From assembly GCF_027887165.1 (NCBI RefSeq), contig NC_077228.1:103690350-103754349 (forward strand): a stretch of 64,000 nt of DNA, read 5' to 3'. The stretch comes from Monodelphis domestica. Lineage: Eukaryota > Chordata > Mammalia > Didelphimorphia > Didelphidae. The notes under the pieces were generated by a model, which saw only the letters and a list, made by a program, of their open reading frames with translations, was not told the DNA's origin and did not search any database. This document shows, piece by piece, positions 36,692-48,504 of this stretch (the first letter of the stretch is position 1; each line of letters begins with the position of its first letter). The position numbers and the translations under genes are program-made.

Positions 36692-36829
36692 GAAAGGAAG
36701 GAAGGAAGGAAGGAAGGAAGGAAGGAAGGAAGGAAGGAAGGAAGGAAGGAAGGAAGGAAGGAAGGAAGGAAGGAAGGAAGGAAGGAAGGAAGGAAGGAAG
36801 GAAGGAAGAAAGAAAGAAAGAAAGAAAAA

Positions 36830-36905
<76 letters not shown>

Positions 36906-36992
36906 AAAAAAGAAAGAAAGAAAGAAAAAAAGAAAGAAAGAAAGAAAGAAAAGGAGAAAGGGGAAGAAAGAAAGGGAAGAAGGAAGAAAAAG
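36535..36992. repeat. (GAAA)n-(GGAA)n-(GAAA)n microsatellite
   Basis: About 460 bp of pure purine on the plus strand: GAAA units 36558-36690, about 30 GGAA units 36690-36807, then GAAA units to about 36950. It begins at the A-rich tail of the L1 at 35905-36430. Confidence 0.98.
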
Positions 36993-37016
36993 CAAGTCCT
37001 CATAACAATATTCAGA

Positions 37017-37218
37017 GTGGGGACAAGTGGGTGGCTCAGTGGATTGAGATCCAGACCTAGAGATGGGAGATCCTGGGTTCAAATTTATCCTCTGACATTT
37101 CCTAGCTATGTGATCCTGGGCAAGTCATTTAACTCCCATTGCCTAACCCCTACCAGTCTTCTGCCTTGTAACCAGTGTGTTCATTCCAAGACAAAAGGTA
37201 GGAGTTTAAAAAAAAATG
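37017..37218 (+). mobile_element. CORE-SINE after the GAAA array
   Basis: Sense: gtggggacaagtgggtggct to caaaaggtaggagttt, A-run. Confidence 0.85.
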
Positions 37219-37364
37219 CACAGTCCAGCAAAACAAATTTTCACATGGGTTATATTCAAGCCTGCACATGTCATTCTGCATTTTAAGTCCTTGGTATAAA
37301 GGGGGTCACCTTCAGTGTTTGGAATGGTGGGCTGTCATTAATGCTGATCAGAGTTCTAAAGTCT

Positions 37365-37615
37365 TTCAGATTACTTTTCTTTATAATGTTGTACTGTGTA
37401 AATTGTTCTGATTTTGTTCACTTTGCCCTGTATCACTTCCTCAAGATCCTCCCAGTTTCCTCTGAAACTGTCCATTTGTTACTTCATGTAGCACAACAGT
37501 ATTCCATTACATTCATATATCAAACTTGATTCAGCCATTCCCCTCTTGCTGGGCAGTTTGAAAAGGGCTTCTCTGAATATTTTTGTACCTCCAGGCCTCT
37601 TTGACTTTTATGAGT
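37365..37615 (-). mobile_element. L1 ORF2-end fragment
   Basis: Reverse-oriented ORF2 C-terminal piece with tagcacaacagtattccat and gattcagccattcccc. Confidence 0.65.
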
Positions 37616-38534
37616 AGAAAAGCATAGGAGTCCTACCCTTAGTTCTCACCCATCTCCATCAGCTCCATCAGTGTTGATCCAGGAAATGCTGGCACTACCA
37701 TGCTGGGTTTCCCCATTTGGCTGTCTTGGCTTAGATGTGGACAAATTTTCCCTTCTCTTAATTTGGACAAGATAAGACGCAAACTTTCCCAGAATTACTT
37801 TGTTGGGAAACTAAAGGAAAAATAAAATGTTTCAATAGGGGGGAAATGAGTGGAATGGCAAAGTACAGGTTGCTTCTCCTTATTCAGTGCAGTATACCCT
37901 GCAGGGCACCCAGCTGCCCTTTCTTTTCCCTGTCTCCACCCTGTCTGAGTTGGATACTACAGGAAACTTTTAGACCCCTAAACCTGGGGAGATTTAGGTT
38001 TGTCCTAGCACTAATATTATGGTAGGATTCACTCTTTTTCTTGTAACTACTTCTGAGTCTTCTCTCTAACTATATTCTCCCCTTGCAAGAAGGAACTTTC
38101 TTCATGAACTTCCTTCACCTAGACTAGAGGATTTGGGGGTCCCTAAAAGGCCTCCCCTGACATCTAATGCACCCTTCTTTGTCCCAGATAGTTTGCTTGA
38201 AATATGTCCCCTGGCTGCTAGTTAAGATTTGATCAACCTTAGCTCTTCATCCATGTTCTAGGCTAGGATCTGGACTCAGACCCTTTGAGGACCAGGTGAT
38301 CTCAAAAGCAGAAGCTGTCATCCAGATTGTTATGGAAGGAGATTCAAAATGAATGGCTGGGTTATAACCAGAGTTAGGTAGGTGAGGTTTTGCTCCAGGC
38401 ATTGGGGAGTGGAATAAGGATAGGAATAGAAAGCAGTTTCCTATTTTCAACCCTCCTCAGGAACAAGCTGGGGCACCTGGGCATAGTCAGGGAGAGGTAG
38501 AACAGATTATGGGGTTGCTTTCCAATAATAACAA

Positions 38535-38790
38535 AACCCCCAATAATAATAACAATGGCCAACATTTATATAATCCTACTCTGTGCCAGGCACTGGACTA
38601 AAGGCTTTACAAATCTTATCTCATTTTATCTTCCTAATACTCTGCAAGGTCAGTACTATTATTATCCTCATTTTACAGTTGGGGAAATTGAGGCAGAGTT
38701 GAAGTGAGTTGCCCAAGATCATGTAGCTAGTCTTTGAGGCTAAATTTGGTCTCAAGTATTCCTGATTCCAGGCAGAGTGATCTATCAAAC
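38535..38790 (-). mobile_element. MIR-type SINE, antisense
   Basis: ctctgtgccaggcactggac, tattatcctcattttacagt, gttgcccaagatcatgtagc. Confidence 0.7.
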
Positions 38791-38937
38791 AAGTAGCAGA
38801 AGGGGGCTTCAACTTTGAGAAGCAGCATGAGACAGAAGAAAAGCTAACTCCAGAATTGGAAAACTGGGTTCCAATTAGGCTTCTGATGTACTTTCTGTGT
38901 AACCTTGACTAATCCACTAAGCTTCCTTGATCCTGTG

Positions 38938-39171
38938 TTTGTTGTTGTTGTTCAGTCCAACTCTTCAGGACTCACGGACCATCTGTGGGGTTTTTCTTTG
39001 GCAAAGATACTGGAGTAGTTTGCCATTTTCTTTTCCACTGAATAAAGGCAAACAGAGGTTGAGCGACTTACCCAAGGCTACACAGTAAGTGTCTGAGGTC
39101 AAATTTGAACTCAGATCTTTCTGACTCCAGGCACAGCCCTCTATCCAGGGAGCCTTCTAGCTGCCCCTGAT
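38938..39171 (-). mobile_element. Longer CORE-SINE (acaacaac-tailed type)
   Basis: Antisense: tttgttgttgttgttcagtc, gcaaagatactggagtagtt, tgaactcagatctttctgac, gccttctagctgcccctg. Confidence 0.85.
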
Positions 39172-39485
39172 CCTATATTTTGCATCAATAAAAATGAAGT
39201 CCTCCCAGGTCCGTTGTAGCTCTAGATATATGATTTTATAATCCTATAATTCTGGCCTAGAGAGTCCTTGGACTGACTGAAGGGAATGGGATTAAATGAT
39301 TTTCACAGCAGATATACCCCAGGCTAAATAGAAGGAGACCTCTAGTAGGTTCAGGGAAGGGATGGAGAGGCATAGCTGCCATGAGCTATAATCTCCTCAC
39401 CTTCTAGAGGGTCCAGAGCCCTGTATCTGGGCCTCCTCAAAGGAGGGTAAGAATTCAGGAACTTCTGCTATCCCTTTCCATCTTC

Positions 39486-39512
39486 ACACACACACACACA
39501 CACACACACACA
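39486..39512. repeat. (CA)n microsatellite
   Basis: About 13 uninterrupted CA units. Confidence 0.95.
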
Positions 39513-40315
39513 ATGGGGACAAGGGACAAGACCACATGTGCGGCTGTTTTCCAGGTAGCCAATCCCACTGCTTTTCCTCCTCAAAGGAAAGACCCAGCCC
39601 TTTGCCCATCCCCTGTTGAAGGACAGGTCTCACCCACATCCATGTTAAGAGGAAGGGATGGATTTGGGGGTTTGTGGCTGCTTTTGGACAGGGATAATGT
39701 TGGTGGAGGGAAGATATGAGTGAATAGAAAAGGATACTGGGCCTGCCCGCCCTTCTTCCCACGACCTTTCTCCCTCTACCAGACTCACTTGCTATCCTAC
39801 TGACTCGAAACTGATCTCCCTTGGCATAACTGGTACCCAGTTCTCAAGCATAATTAGTTCAAATAAGAAGCAATCTTCCTATAGCTTCCCTCCTTTTAAT
39901 AAGGAGCCTCCTAGAAAAAGCTGATGACACTTCTAGCCTCTATTTCCTCTCCGCCCACTCATTTCTCTCTGCAAGGTTACCAAGAATCTCCTCATTGCTA
40001 AATCCAATGGCCTTTTCTCAGAACTCACCTTTCTGGACCTTTCTAGCTGTCTCGGCATCATTGGCCACTCCCTGCACTTCAGTACTCTCTCCTCCCTCAG
40101 GTTTGGTGATACAGCTTTCTCCTGGTTCTCCTACCTGTCTGACTCCTTAACTGGATCATTTCATCAGTGTCCCACCCATAACTGTAGGTATCCTTCAAGG
40201 CTCTGTCTTGGGTCTTCTCTCAATACCCACACACTCTCTCTCCATGATCTTATCAGCTCACACCAGTGCCATTATTCACTCCTTGCAGATCTGTATATCA
40301 AGCTAATCTCTCTTT

Positions 40316-40515
40316 TAAAAAATCCTTATCTTCCATCTTAGAATCAATACTGTGTATTAGTTTCAAGGAAGAAGAGTGGTAAAGGCTAGGCAATGGGGGT
40401 TAAGTGACTTGTCCAGGGTCACACAGCTAGGAAGTGTCTGAGACCAGATTTTAGCGTAGGACCTCCCATCTCTAAGCCTGGTTCTCAATGCACTGAGCTA
40501 CCCAGCTACCATGTA
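40316..40515 (-). mobile_element. CORE-SINE nested in L2
   Basis: Antisense: aaaaatccttatcttccatc to gctacccagctacca. L2 sequence continues on both sides. Confidence 0.85.
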
Positions 40516-40616
40516 ATCTTTCTCTTGAGCCCCAGTCTCACATCTCCAATTGCTCATTAGAGTTTCCCAATTGGAGTTACCCAATGGCATCTCAAATTTA
40601 ACATATGTGTGGTGGT

Positions 40617-40708
40617 GAGAGCAGGTAGGTGTCTCAATGGATAGAGATGGGAGGTCCTACGTTCAAATCTGACCTCAGACAATTCCTAGCTGTGTGACCC
40701 TGGGCAAG
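40617..40708 (+). mobile_element. CORE-SINE left part, split by an LTR
   Basis: Sense head (agcaggtaggtgtctcaatg to gtgaccctgggcaag), stopping at the LTR of 40709. Confidence 0.8.
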
Positions 40709-41003
40709 CGTAAAAATGGAGATCCCCAGAAGTCCTTGCTCTAGTTCCCGAGATGCCCTCTAATCTCACTGAGATTTCCACCTGGGTGAGATCAAAATTT
40801 CTATTTAACTGGCTGTAAAAGCCTACTCAGCTCTCTTCCTACTTCTGCTTCCAAGCAGACTAGTCTCTCATGATATAAATGAAATTGAATGGGCCTTTCA
40901 GCCCTCCTAGGCATGTGCTTTCTTACTTGCATTTTCTTAAATTCTTTAATAAACCTCTAAAAATATAATACTTTTAGCAGAGAAACAATTTTTAACTGCT
41001 ACA
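40709..41003 (+). mobile_element. Solo LTR, same short ERV family (copy 2)
   Basis: Paralogue of 12820-13158, slightly shorter near its 3' end. Flanked by CAAG (40705-40708 and 41004-41007) and inserted inside a plus-strand CORE-SINE, which continues on both sides. The SINE is therefore older than the LTR. Confidence 0.75.
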
Positions 41004-41098
41004 CAAGCCACTTAACCCTCATTGCCTAGCCCTTCCCACTCTTCTGCCTTGGAGTCAATACATAGTATTGGCTACAAGACGGAAGGTAAGGGTTTAAA
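41004..41098 (+). mobile_element. CORE-SINE right part, after the LTR
   Basis: caagccacttaaccctcatt to caagacggaaggtaaggg, completing the SINE begun at 40617. Confidence 0.8.
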
Positions 41099-41231
41099 AA
41101 AAAACAACCTTATTCTCCTTCAAGGTTCACCACCAATGTCATCTTTTTCATGAAGTCTCCCCCAATCTCCCAAATGTTTAATGTTCTCTTTCTCCTCAAA
41201 TTACCTTGTGATTATTTGTTTACCATGTCTT

Positions 41232-41482
41232 TAAGCAGCTAGGTGGTAGAGTGGATAGAGCACTGGACTTAGAATAAGGAAGACATCTTCAAAAATTCAA
41301 ATATAGCCCCTGATACTAGCTTTATGGCCCTAAGCAAGTCACTTAACCCTCTTTGCCTCAGTTTCCTCATCTGCAAAATGAGCTGGAGAAGGAAATGTCA
41401 AATCACTCTAGTATCTTTGCCAAGAAAACCCCAAAATGGGGTTATGAAGAGTTGAACATGACTAAAACAACTCAACAACAAA
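41232..41482 (+). mobile_element. Longer CORE-SINE nested in L2
   Basis: Sense: gcagctaggtggtagagtgg, ctgcaaaatgagctggagaa, gaagagttgaacatgacta, caactcaacaacaa. Confidence 0.85.
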
Positions 41483-41526
41483 AATAAAAATTTCTGAGGG
41501 GCATCACTTTCTAAATGCAAAAAGTA

Positions 41527-41790
41527 GGGGCAGCTAAGTGCTACAGTGGATAAAGCATTGACCTTGGAGATAGGAAGTCCTGAGATCAAATTTTACCGTA
41601 GACTTCCGACACATACTAGCTGTGTGACCCTGGGTAAATCACCTAACTCTATTTGCCTCAGTTTCCTCATCCATAAAACAAGTTGGAAAAGGAAGTAGCA
41701 AAACCACTGGAGTGCTTTTGCCACTCCAAGAAAACTCCAATTTGGGTCACAAAGAGCCAGAAAACAATGAAGCAACTCAACAACAACAGC
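41527..41790 (+). mobile_element. Longer CORE-SINE nested in L2
   Basis: Sense: aggggcagctaagtgctaca, tagctgtgtgaccctgggta, gcaactcaacaacaac. Confidence 0.85.
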
Positions 41791-42778
41791 CTACTATGTA
41801 ACTCCCATATCCAAGACTCTTCAATGGCTCCCTATTCCTTGTAGGATATAATACACATTTTGCAGCTCAGTATTTAAAGCTCTTCATAACATGACTCCAG
41901 CCTGTCTTTCCAGATTTATTTCACATTACTGCCATTTATATATTTCACAATCCTACTAATTTTTTTTGCCATTTTCCAAGTTTAGCATTTAATCTCCCTA
42001 ACCCATGTCTTTGTATGAGCTACGCCTCATGTCTAGGATGCATTCCCTCCTCATTTCTTTCAGCTCTTGAAATCTTTAACTTCCTTCAAAGTTCAGTTTG
42101 GGTGCCATTTTCTAGAGCAAGTGTTTCTTGACCTAATCCATAGTGCTTTTTCCTTCCTATAATTGTCTTTTATTTACTGATCTCCTCATACATTGTTTCC
42201 TCTCTGTAAGTTCCCTGAGGGCAGGCGCTCTTTTTCTTTTTTGTCTAGGTATCTCTACCATCTAACACTGTATTTTACTAGCATGTGGTAAATGCTGAAT
42301 AAATGCTTGCTGAATTGGATTGGTAGCTATGAGAGGATCTCCACAGATAAGGGCACCTCTTTCCCTCAACCTTGAGCTGGCATCCCAGAGTGGCATCCCC
42401 CCTTTAAATTGGAGGGACTTTTCCTGATTCTTGTTCCAACTCTTTATGGCTTTCCTGAAAGGGATCACTGAAGCATCAAGGATCATAGGAACTATAGGAC
42501 TTAGCCCTGAAAAGAATCATTTAATCTCTCTCTAGTTTATAAATAAAGAAACTGAGGTCTTGCCCAAACCTGTGTCCTCTGCCTGGGCGACATCCTTTCC
42601 CGGCCAGTAGGCTTTTCCTCTTTCAAAACCTTTAGCTCTCTCTCTAAATATCTGGCTCTGGTAGAAGACCGCCTCATTTGCTTGAGAAATAGTTTTCCCC
42701 CCAAAACCATTTCATGGCATGCTGTAATGAGATCAAAGAATTCCTCCCAATAGTAAGAGAAGGGTTCCTTTCTTATAA

Positions 42779-43033
42779 TGGCAGCAAGGTGGTACAGTAG
42801 ATAGAGCTCTGGACCTAAAGTCAGGAATCTCCGGAGTTCAAATCCAGCCTCAAACATTTTAATAACTGTGGGACCTTGAGTAAGTCACTAAATCCAGTTT
42901 GCCTCAGTTTCCTCATTTGTGAAATGAGCTGGAGAAGGAAATGGCAAACCACTCCAGCATCTTTGCCAAGAAATCTCCAAATGGGGTTATGAAGAGTTGG
43001 ACACAACTGACTGAAATGACTGAACAATAACCA
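42779..43033 (+). mobile_element. Longer CORE-SINE
   Basis: Sense: ggcagcaaggtggtacagta, gagctggagaaggaaatggc, gaagagttggacacaactga, aatgactgaacaat. Confidence 0.85.
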
Positions 43034-43638
43034 CAAACACCTTCTCATGTGGTTCCAAGTAAGGCTTTTGCCCCATTGCCTGAGGTCCTTCCATTAAAGT
43101 GTCTCTTCTTTGGACAAGGAAGGTTTTTAAGTCTTCAAGAAAACTATATCTGGGATTAGTCTGTGCGTATCTGAGAGAAAAATCAATATGGAGATAGAAG
43201 GTAGGGTAAGGAGAAGGTTCAGGGGAAATATGCTAGGGAAGGACTGGAGAATGGATAAGAAGACCCCAAGACACTGAAAAGGAGAGGAGACGTCAAGACC
43301 ACACTTATGTGGTTTTACCCAGGTTGGGGTCATGCCCTGCTCCCAAACCTCCAATCTAGATTTGGGTCTGTCCTAACCTTGGACTAGTTACTTCTCCTTT
43401 CTAAACATCAATGTTCTCATCTCTAAAATGGAGATGCAAGAGATGCCTAAAACAGCTCTAGGAAAGATCCAGAGAGATAGCACTTGTGAAATATTGTGTA
43501 AACTGTAAAGCCTTTTCCTAAGATCAATAGTCCAGTGCTTAGCTAGTGCCTGGCACATAGCAAGCATTTAATAGATGCTTATTGATGATTGACTATTGAC
43601 TGACTATGGACAAGGAGAACAGGTTTCTCTGTGACTCT

Positions 43639-43657
43639 ATGGCGCCATCTGCTGTTG
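43639..43657 (-). promoter_or_regulatory. CTCF-like motif
   Basis: The plus strand reads tggcgccatctgctgttg, the reverse of a CTCF core (cagcagatggcgcca). It lies in unique sequence between PHLDA3 and CSRP1. Motif evidence only. Confidence 0.4.
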
Positions 43658-44526
43658 ACTAGGGGCATTGTTGCTGCCTCCCAGTAGAAACCTCTGCCCC
43701 CCACCCCATTCCCTCTCCCACCTCAGCTAGGAATTCTTCTTACCCCCTCACTCACACACATTCCCCGCCCTGCTCCCTCCCAAGGCCAGAATGTGCCACA
43801 AATCCAACTGTTCTAACCTTTCCCAGCATAGTCCTCTGGCCCCCATCTCTGCCTGGGGCCAGCGTCTGATTCGTCATTCTTGCTCAGTCCCTCCTGCTTC
43901 TGCCTCCCATGAGGCCTACAGAGCCTGTCTCCTTTTCCTAGCATTAGCTCCCAGGTGTTCCAGGATGAATTAGGGGAAATCACGGCAGCCAAAATGGGTC
44001 CAAACCCCAGGCCTCTCAAAGCTTGTGACTTTGGGCAAGTGACTAACAATCTCTCAGCCTCAGTTCCTTCACCTGTAAAAATGCAGGGAGGTAGGGACAA
44101 GATGATCTCGGAAGTCCTTCCTGGTTTGAAAACTGCGCCTGTGAGACCACAGCCTTCTCTAGCTAGTGCCCAGCAACAAGAATTCTGCATGGTTGGCCAA
44201 TGGCGGGGCTCCCGAGTAAGAAGTTGACCAGCTGCCAGAAATCAGTTTCGGCTGTAGCAGGGATGGGAGAGCAGCCAGGAGAGGGCGGCCTGCCTCCAGC
44301 ATCCAGTCCTCTTCTGAGATCCACTGAGTCCAGCGAGCCCGCCAAAGTCTCCAATTGACCCTAGAGCTTCTGAAGGACTTTGCACCCCCTGAGCATCATG
44401 GAAAATATCCAGCTTGGTCTCTGTGAGGAATCGTTAGGATAACCAGGCTCAACTCGTTTCACTTACAATGCTCTCTTCTGCATCTCTTGTAAGATGTAAG
44501 CTCTTATTTCCTCTGGAGAGACTTCT

Positions 44527-44712
44527 CTTATCACTCCTTCCTTTCTTCCTTCCTTTTCTCCCCTCTCTTTTCCTCTTACCTTTCTTCCTGCCTTTATTTT
44601 CTCATCCTCTCCTTTCCTCCTTCCTTCTTTTTTCTTCCCTCTCTCCCTCCATCCTTTTTTCCTTCCATCCTTCTTTCCTCCCTTCCTTTCTTTTCCTCCT
44701 TCCTTCTTTCCC
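44527..44712. repeat. CCTT/CTTT-rich polypyrimidine tract
   Basis: About 185 bp almost purely C and T, irregular CCTT units. Confidence 0.9.
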
Positions 44713-45835
44713 ATAAGGTAGTAAAAAGATTAATTGGCTTAGGGTCAGAAGATAATGGAATTCAACTCCTAGCTACTAAGATGCTTACAAGATGGGTGAC
44801 CCTGGTCAAATCAGTCTCTGCGCCTCAGTTTCTTCATCTGTAAAATGGCAACATTTTATAGTTGTTATTTATTAATAATAACAGATAACATTTATACAGC
44901 ACTTTAAAAAATGCAGAATATTTTCTGCAGGTATCTCATTTAATCACAACAATAATCCTGGGAAGAAAAAAAAATGAATCAATAATTAAATTCCTACTAT
45001 ATGCCAAGTACTGTGCTAAGCACTGGGGACAATAAGAGACAAAATAAACAAACAAACAAACAAACAAGGAGCTTACAATCTGATGGTACTGTCATTATCC
45101 TTAATAGACAATCCTCATTGTATGACCTGGTCAAAGTCAAATTGCTAGTAAGTCTGAGGCTGGATTTGAACTCAGGTTTCCCATCTATTTCTATCACAAT
45201 CTGTTTTGCTACTTTAATTTCTTGCAATATTTACTTCATAGGACTGTTGAGAGAAAATCAATTCATGAACTTTAAGCTATTAGTCAATATGAATTATTAT
45301 CTATTCCTTCAAAAAATGCTTCCAAAAAACCCTACTACTACTACATTCAGGACACTGTTCTAGACCCTGTAAGGAATATAAAAAGACAGAAGTCTTGACC
45401 TCTGCTTTGGAGATATGAGAGTCTGGCAGCCACCCCCAGTGTTCTCCCCCATCTCTGAATTACTATGGCTTTATAACAAGTCACTGGGTTCTAAACAAGA
45501 GAGGTCATGCTCTGAGTTATAATTTATTAATGTTCAAACAAAGGATACAGCAACAGATGGCATGTGCCAGCCAGTGACAGCAGACCGAGTCCCTTTTGTA
45601 CTGACATAGGACATGCCACAAAACAGAGACTTGCCAGTCTTGCCAGAATAACAAACTGACCTGAGCAGCTCCTGAACACTGAGGCTCACCCAAGTGGACT
45701 CATATCCCTTGGCGAATCCACTCATTTGGAGTGAGCAGAGCAGCCCCCAGGACTTCTGAATAGCCGATCACAATTAAACCTGATGAGACCTAAGCAGAGA
45801 TGGATGGAATCCTCTGGTGCTCAATTATTATTTCT

Positions 45836-46006
45836 TTTTTTTTTAATTTGAGCATTTCCAAACATTATTCACTGGAGACAAAGATCATTTTCTTTTCCTC
45901 CCATAGCTGATGAGTGATTCCATTGGGTATCACATGTGTTCTTGATTCGAACCCATTTCCACGTTGTTGGTATTTGCATTAGAGTGTTCATTAAGAGTCT
46001 CTCCTC
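45836..46006 (-). mobile_element. L1 3' end, very short truncation
   Basis: Only about 170 bp of L1 3'UTR plus tail. Duplication TCAATTATTATTTCT at 45821-45835 and 46007-46021. Confidence 0.85.
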
Positions 46007-46261
46007 TCAATTATTATTTCTACCTGTGGATTCATCAATCATTCCAGAAGTTTCCATATGACAGGCCCTTCCTCCTTCCTTTCAAGGAAGGCGCCTCGTC
46101 TGAGTACTTATTGTGTATACCCCTCCTGTGCCACTGAGCACATCCTGCCTTGTTATCGTCAATTATATTCCATGGGTTTGTTTTGTCCCTACAGCTGAAC
46201 TAGAAAATTCTCCAGGGTGGAGGACTATGTCTTAATCTTTGGGTCCCTTCAGTCTTACTTC

Positions 46262-46480
46262 ATAAGGAAGGATTTAAAACACTTTATAAACATGATTTTA
46301 TTTAACCCTCACAATCATCTGAGGTGAGCACTATTGCAGTCCCCATTTTACAGATGAAGAAGCATCTGAGAGAAATTAAATGAGGTGCCCTGCATCACAA
46401 GTAGTGTTTGAGGGGAGATTTGAATCAGCAACTTCCTGACTGCAGGTCCACCATTCTACCCACTGTGCCTCCACCATCAG
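46262..46480 (-). mobile_element. MIR-type SINE, antisense
   Basis: caatcatctgaggtgagcac, ccccattttacagatgaaga, ccattctacccactgtgcc. Confidence 0.6.
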
Positions 46481-46728
46481 TGAAAAAGGTCATTCAGGGC
46501 AGCCCTCCTCTTAGAGGTGAGAGTTTAAGGGACCTGTCCAATGCCACACAGAAAAGAAGGGCAGCTGCAGGATTCCTCAGGATACATCCAATGCTCTTTC
46601 CATTAAACTCAGCTCAAAAGTAATCAGCAGAGAGGAAGAGGCAAGGCTAGGGAAGCTTTTCACACTAGCCTCAGGTCAAACTCATCCTTGCCCTATTTTC
46701 TTAGCCCCTGGGAGATTGATCAGCAAAC

Positions 46729-46898
46729 AAATACTACTACACCTCTTATTACTACTACTACTGCTACTATTACTACTACTGTTACTATGACTACTACTAT
46801 TGATCTTACTATTACAGCTGCTACTATTACTACTACTGTTACTGTGACTACTGTTATTGCTATTATTGCTACTACTACTGGTGATGATGATGAAGACA
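46729..46898. repeat. (ACT)n-type trinucleotide array
   Basis: Irregular tac/act units (tattactactactactgct, gttactatgactactac) ending in ggtgatgatgatgaag. Confidence 0.9.
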
Positions 46899-46949
46899 TC
46901 ACTTATTTGTATAGCATTTTCTAGATTTTTAATGACATCATTTTTTTGT

Positions 46950-47085
46950 TTCTAATTTTTTAATTTAATTAATTGAGAATATTTTTCCATGGTTACATGA
47001 TTCATGTTTTTTCCCTCCTGTCCTCCCTCCCCCCTCCCAGAGCTGGCGAGCAATTCCACTGAGTTTTACATGTACCTAAATGACA
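46950..47085 (-). mobile_element. L1 3'UTR fragment
   Basis: Contains gagaatatttttccatgg and attccactgagttttaca, as in the copy at 34351-34919. Confidence 0.7.
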
Positions 47086-47124
47086 TCATTTGATTGTCAT
47101 CCCAACTCTTCGAGATGGACTTCT

Positions 47125-47392
47125 AGCCTTCAGATAGTATGGTTGATAAAGCACTGGGCTTAGAGTCAAGAAGATATGAGTCTGAATCCTCCCTCAGACA
47201 CTTACTAGCTGTATGACTCTGGGCAAGTCACTCAACCTTTGTCTGCCTCAGTATACTCATCTATAAAATGGGAATAATAATATCCCACCGCCACCACCAC
47301 AAGGATTGTTGTGAAGATCAAATGAGATACTATTGGTAAAGCACTTAGCATAGTCTTGGCACAGAGAAATGCTTAATAAATGTTCCTTCCTT
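47125..47392 (+). mobile_element. MIR/THER1-type SINE with L2-like end
   Basis: Sense: agatagtatggttgataaag, tagctgtatgactctgggca, taaaatgggaataata, gcttaataaatgttcc. A short CCACCA tract is inside. Confidence 0.75.
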
Positions 47393-47861
47393 TTCTCTTC
47401 TCCCCCTTCAGGAATCTGGGGTTTCAAGTGTGTGTTCATTTCCTCCCCAATGAAGATACCAAGCCTTCTACAGCTTAGTGAGTGATCTTTGATAGTTATC
47501 ATGCTTGAAAATGCATCATTCTTCAATCTACCTGGTGATAAGCTTGACTAGACTGAGGTGGGCTGGTCCTGGCAAATAACCGATGTATGGTCAAGTCATC
47601 CCTGGGTCTATACCAAAGCCCCTGTAGACTTGCTAGACCTGACAGAGTTTAGGCTACCCTAATATGCCCCCCTAGAATCCAGACTCACCTCTGTAGCACA
47701 ATGAGGCATCAGAAGAAGTCTTTAGTCAAGGAGTACCATTCATGAAATAATAATGCCTTCTCTGTCTTGCCCATCCCACAGAGTTGGGATGACAGTTAGA
47801 TGATGTCATGTTTGCTTGAAATCTATTAAGTGTTATACAAACAAGTGGTGTTATAAGCAGT

Positions 47862-48066
47862 ATAAGTAGTAATTGTAGTAATAGTAACAGCAGTAGTAGT
47901 AATAGTAAGAACAGTAATAGTAGTGGTAGTAATAGTAGTAGTAGCAATAGTAGTAGTTAGCAGTAATAGTAGTAGTAATAGTAACATCAGTAGGAGTAAT
48001 AGTGATAGTAATAGTAGTAATGGTAGCCGTAGTAGGAATAATAGTAGCAGTAATAATAATGATAAG
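47862..48066. repeat. (AGT)n-type trinucleotide array
   Basis: Irregular agtagtaatagtagta units, the reverse-complement composition of the array at 46729-46898. Confidence 0.9.
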
Positions 48067-48504
48067 CAGCATTTGTTTGTTGGTCAATCTCCCAAATGCT
48101 AAGAATTTGAACTAAGGCTGATGTGAAAAGCTTCTCTCAATCTGTCTCTCCCTCCCTACTGACCTCTGTTGAGCAGGAGTTCAGTGAAAAAGGCATTAGA
48201 TTTAGTGTAAGGAAGTGGATTCAAGTCCTGTCTTTGTCTTTTCTTTCCTGTGTAACTCTGGAGGAGTCACTTAAAGCCTCATCTCTAAAATTCGAGGGTT
48301 GGACTCAATGGCTTCCAAAGTACCATCCAGTTCTAAATCTATTAACAGATGGACTACCTACAGAGGAGGAGACAGAATAATTTTTCTAGCAGAAACTCCA
48401 GATATTCTGTTCATATGGTCCTAAAATTAATTTCATGCAAATGAGGAGACAAAGAATAAACTCATTTGGTAGTTTATTTCTTGCTGAATTTGCATTATGA
48501 GTAA

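Larger units (their letters stand above)
39930..42320 (+). mobile_element. L2 LINE, interrupted by four SINEs
   Basis: Segments 39930-40315, 40516-40616, 41099-41230 and 41790-42320 line up as one L2. They run from the ORF2 reverse-transcriptase region (tctgacctctctgc-like, ggctctgtcttgggtcttct) through ctccctattccttgtagg to the classic 3' end with ctgagggcagg and ctgaataaatgcttgctg. The SINEs between them are later insertions. Confidence 0.65.

Noticed and set aside
36417-37082. Long minus-strand frames rich in FFLS and SFLP repeats
   Set aside because: They are translations of the GAAA/GGAA microsatellite and carry no protein-like composition.
46729-48066. CRISPR-like arrays
   Set aside because: The repeats are simple trinucleotides without spacers, and the genome is mammalian.
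47726-48087. Leucine- or threonine-rich frames in the trinucleotide array
   Set aside because: They are direct translations of the simple repeat.
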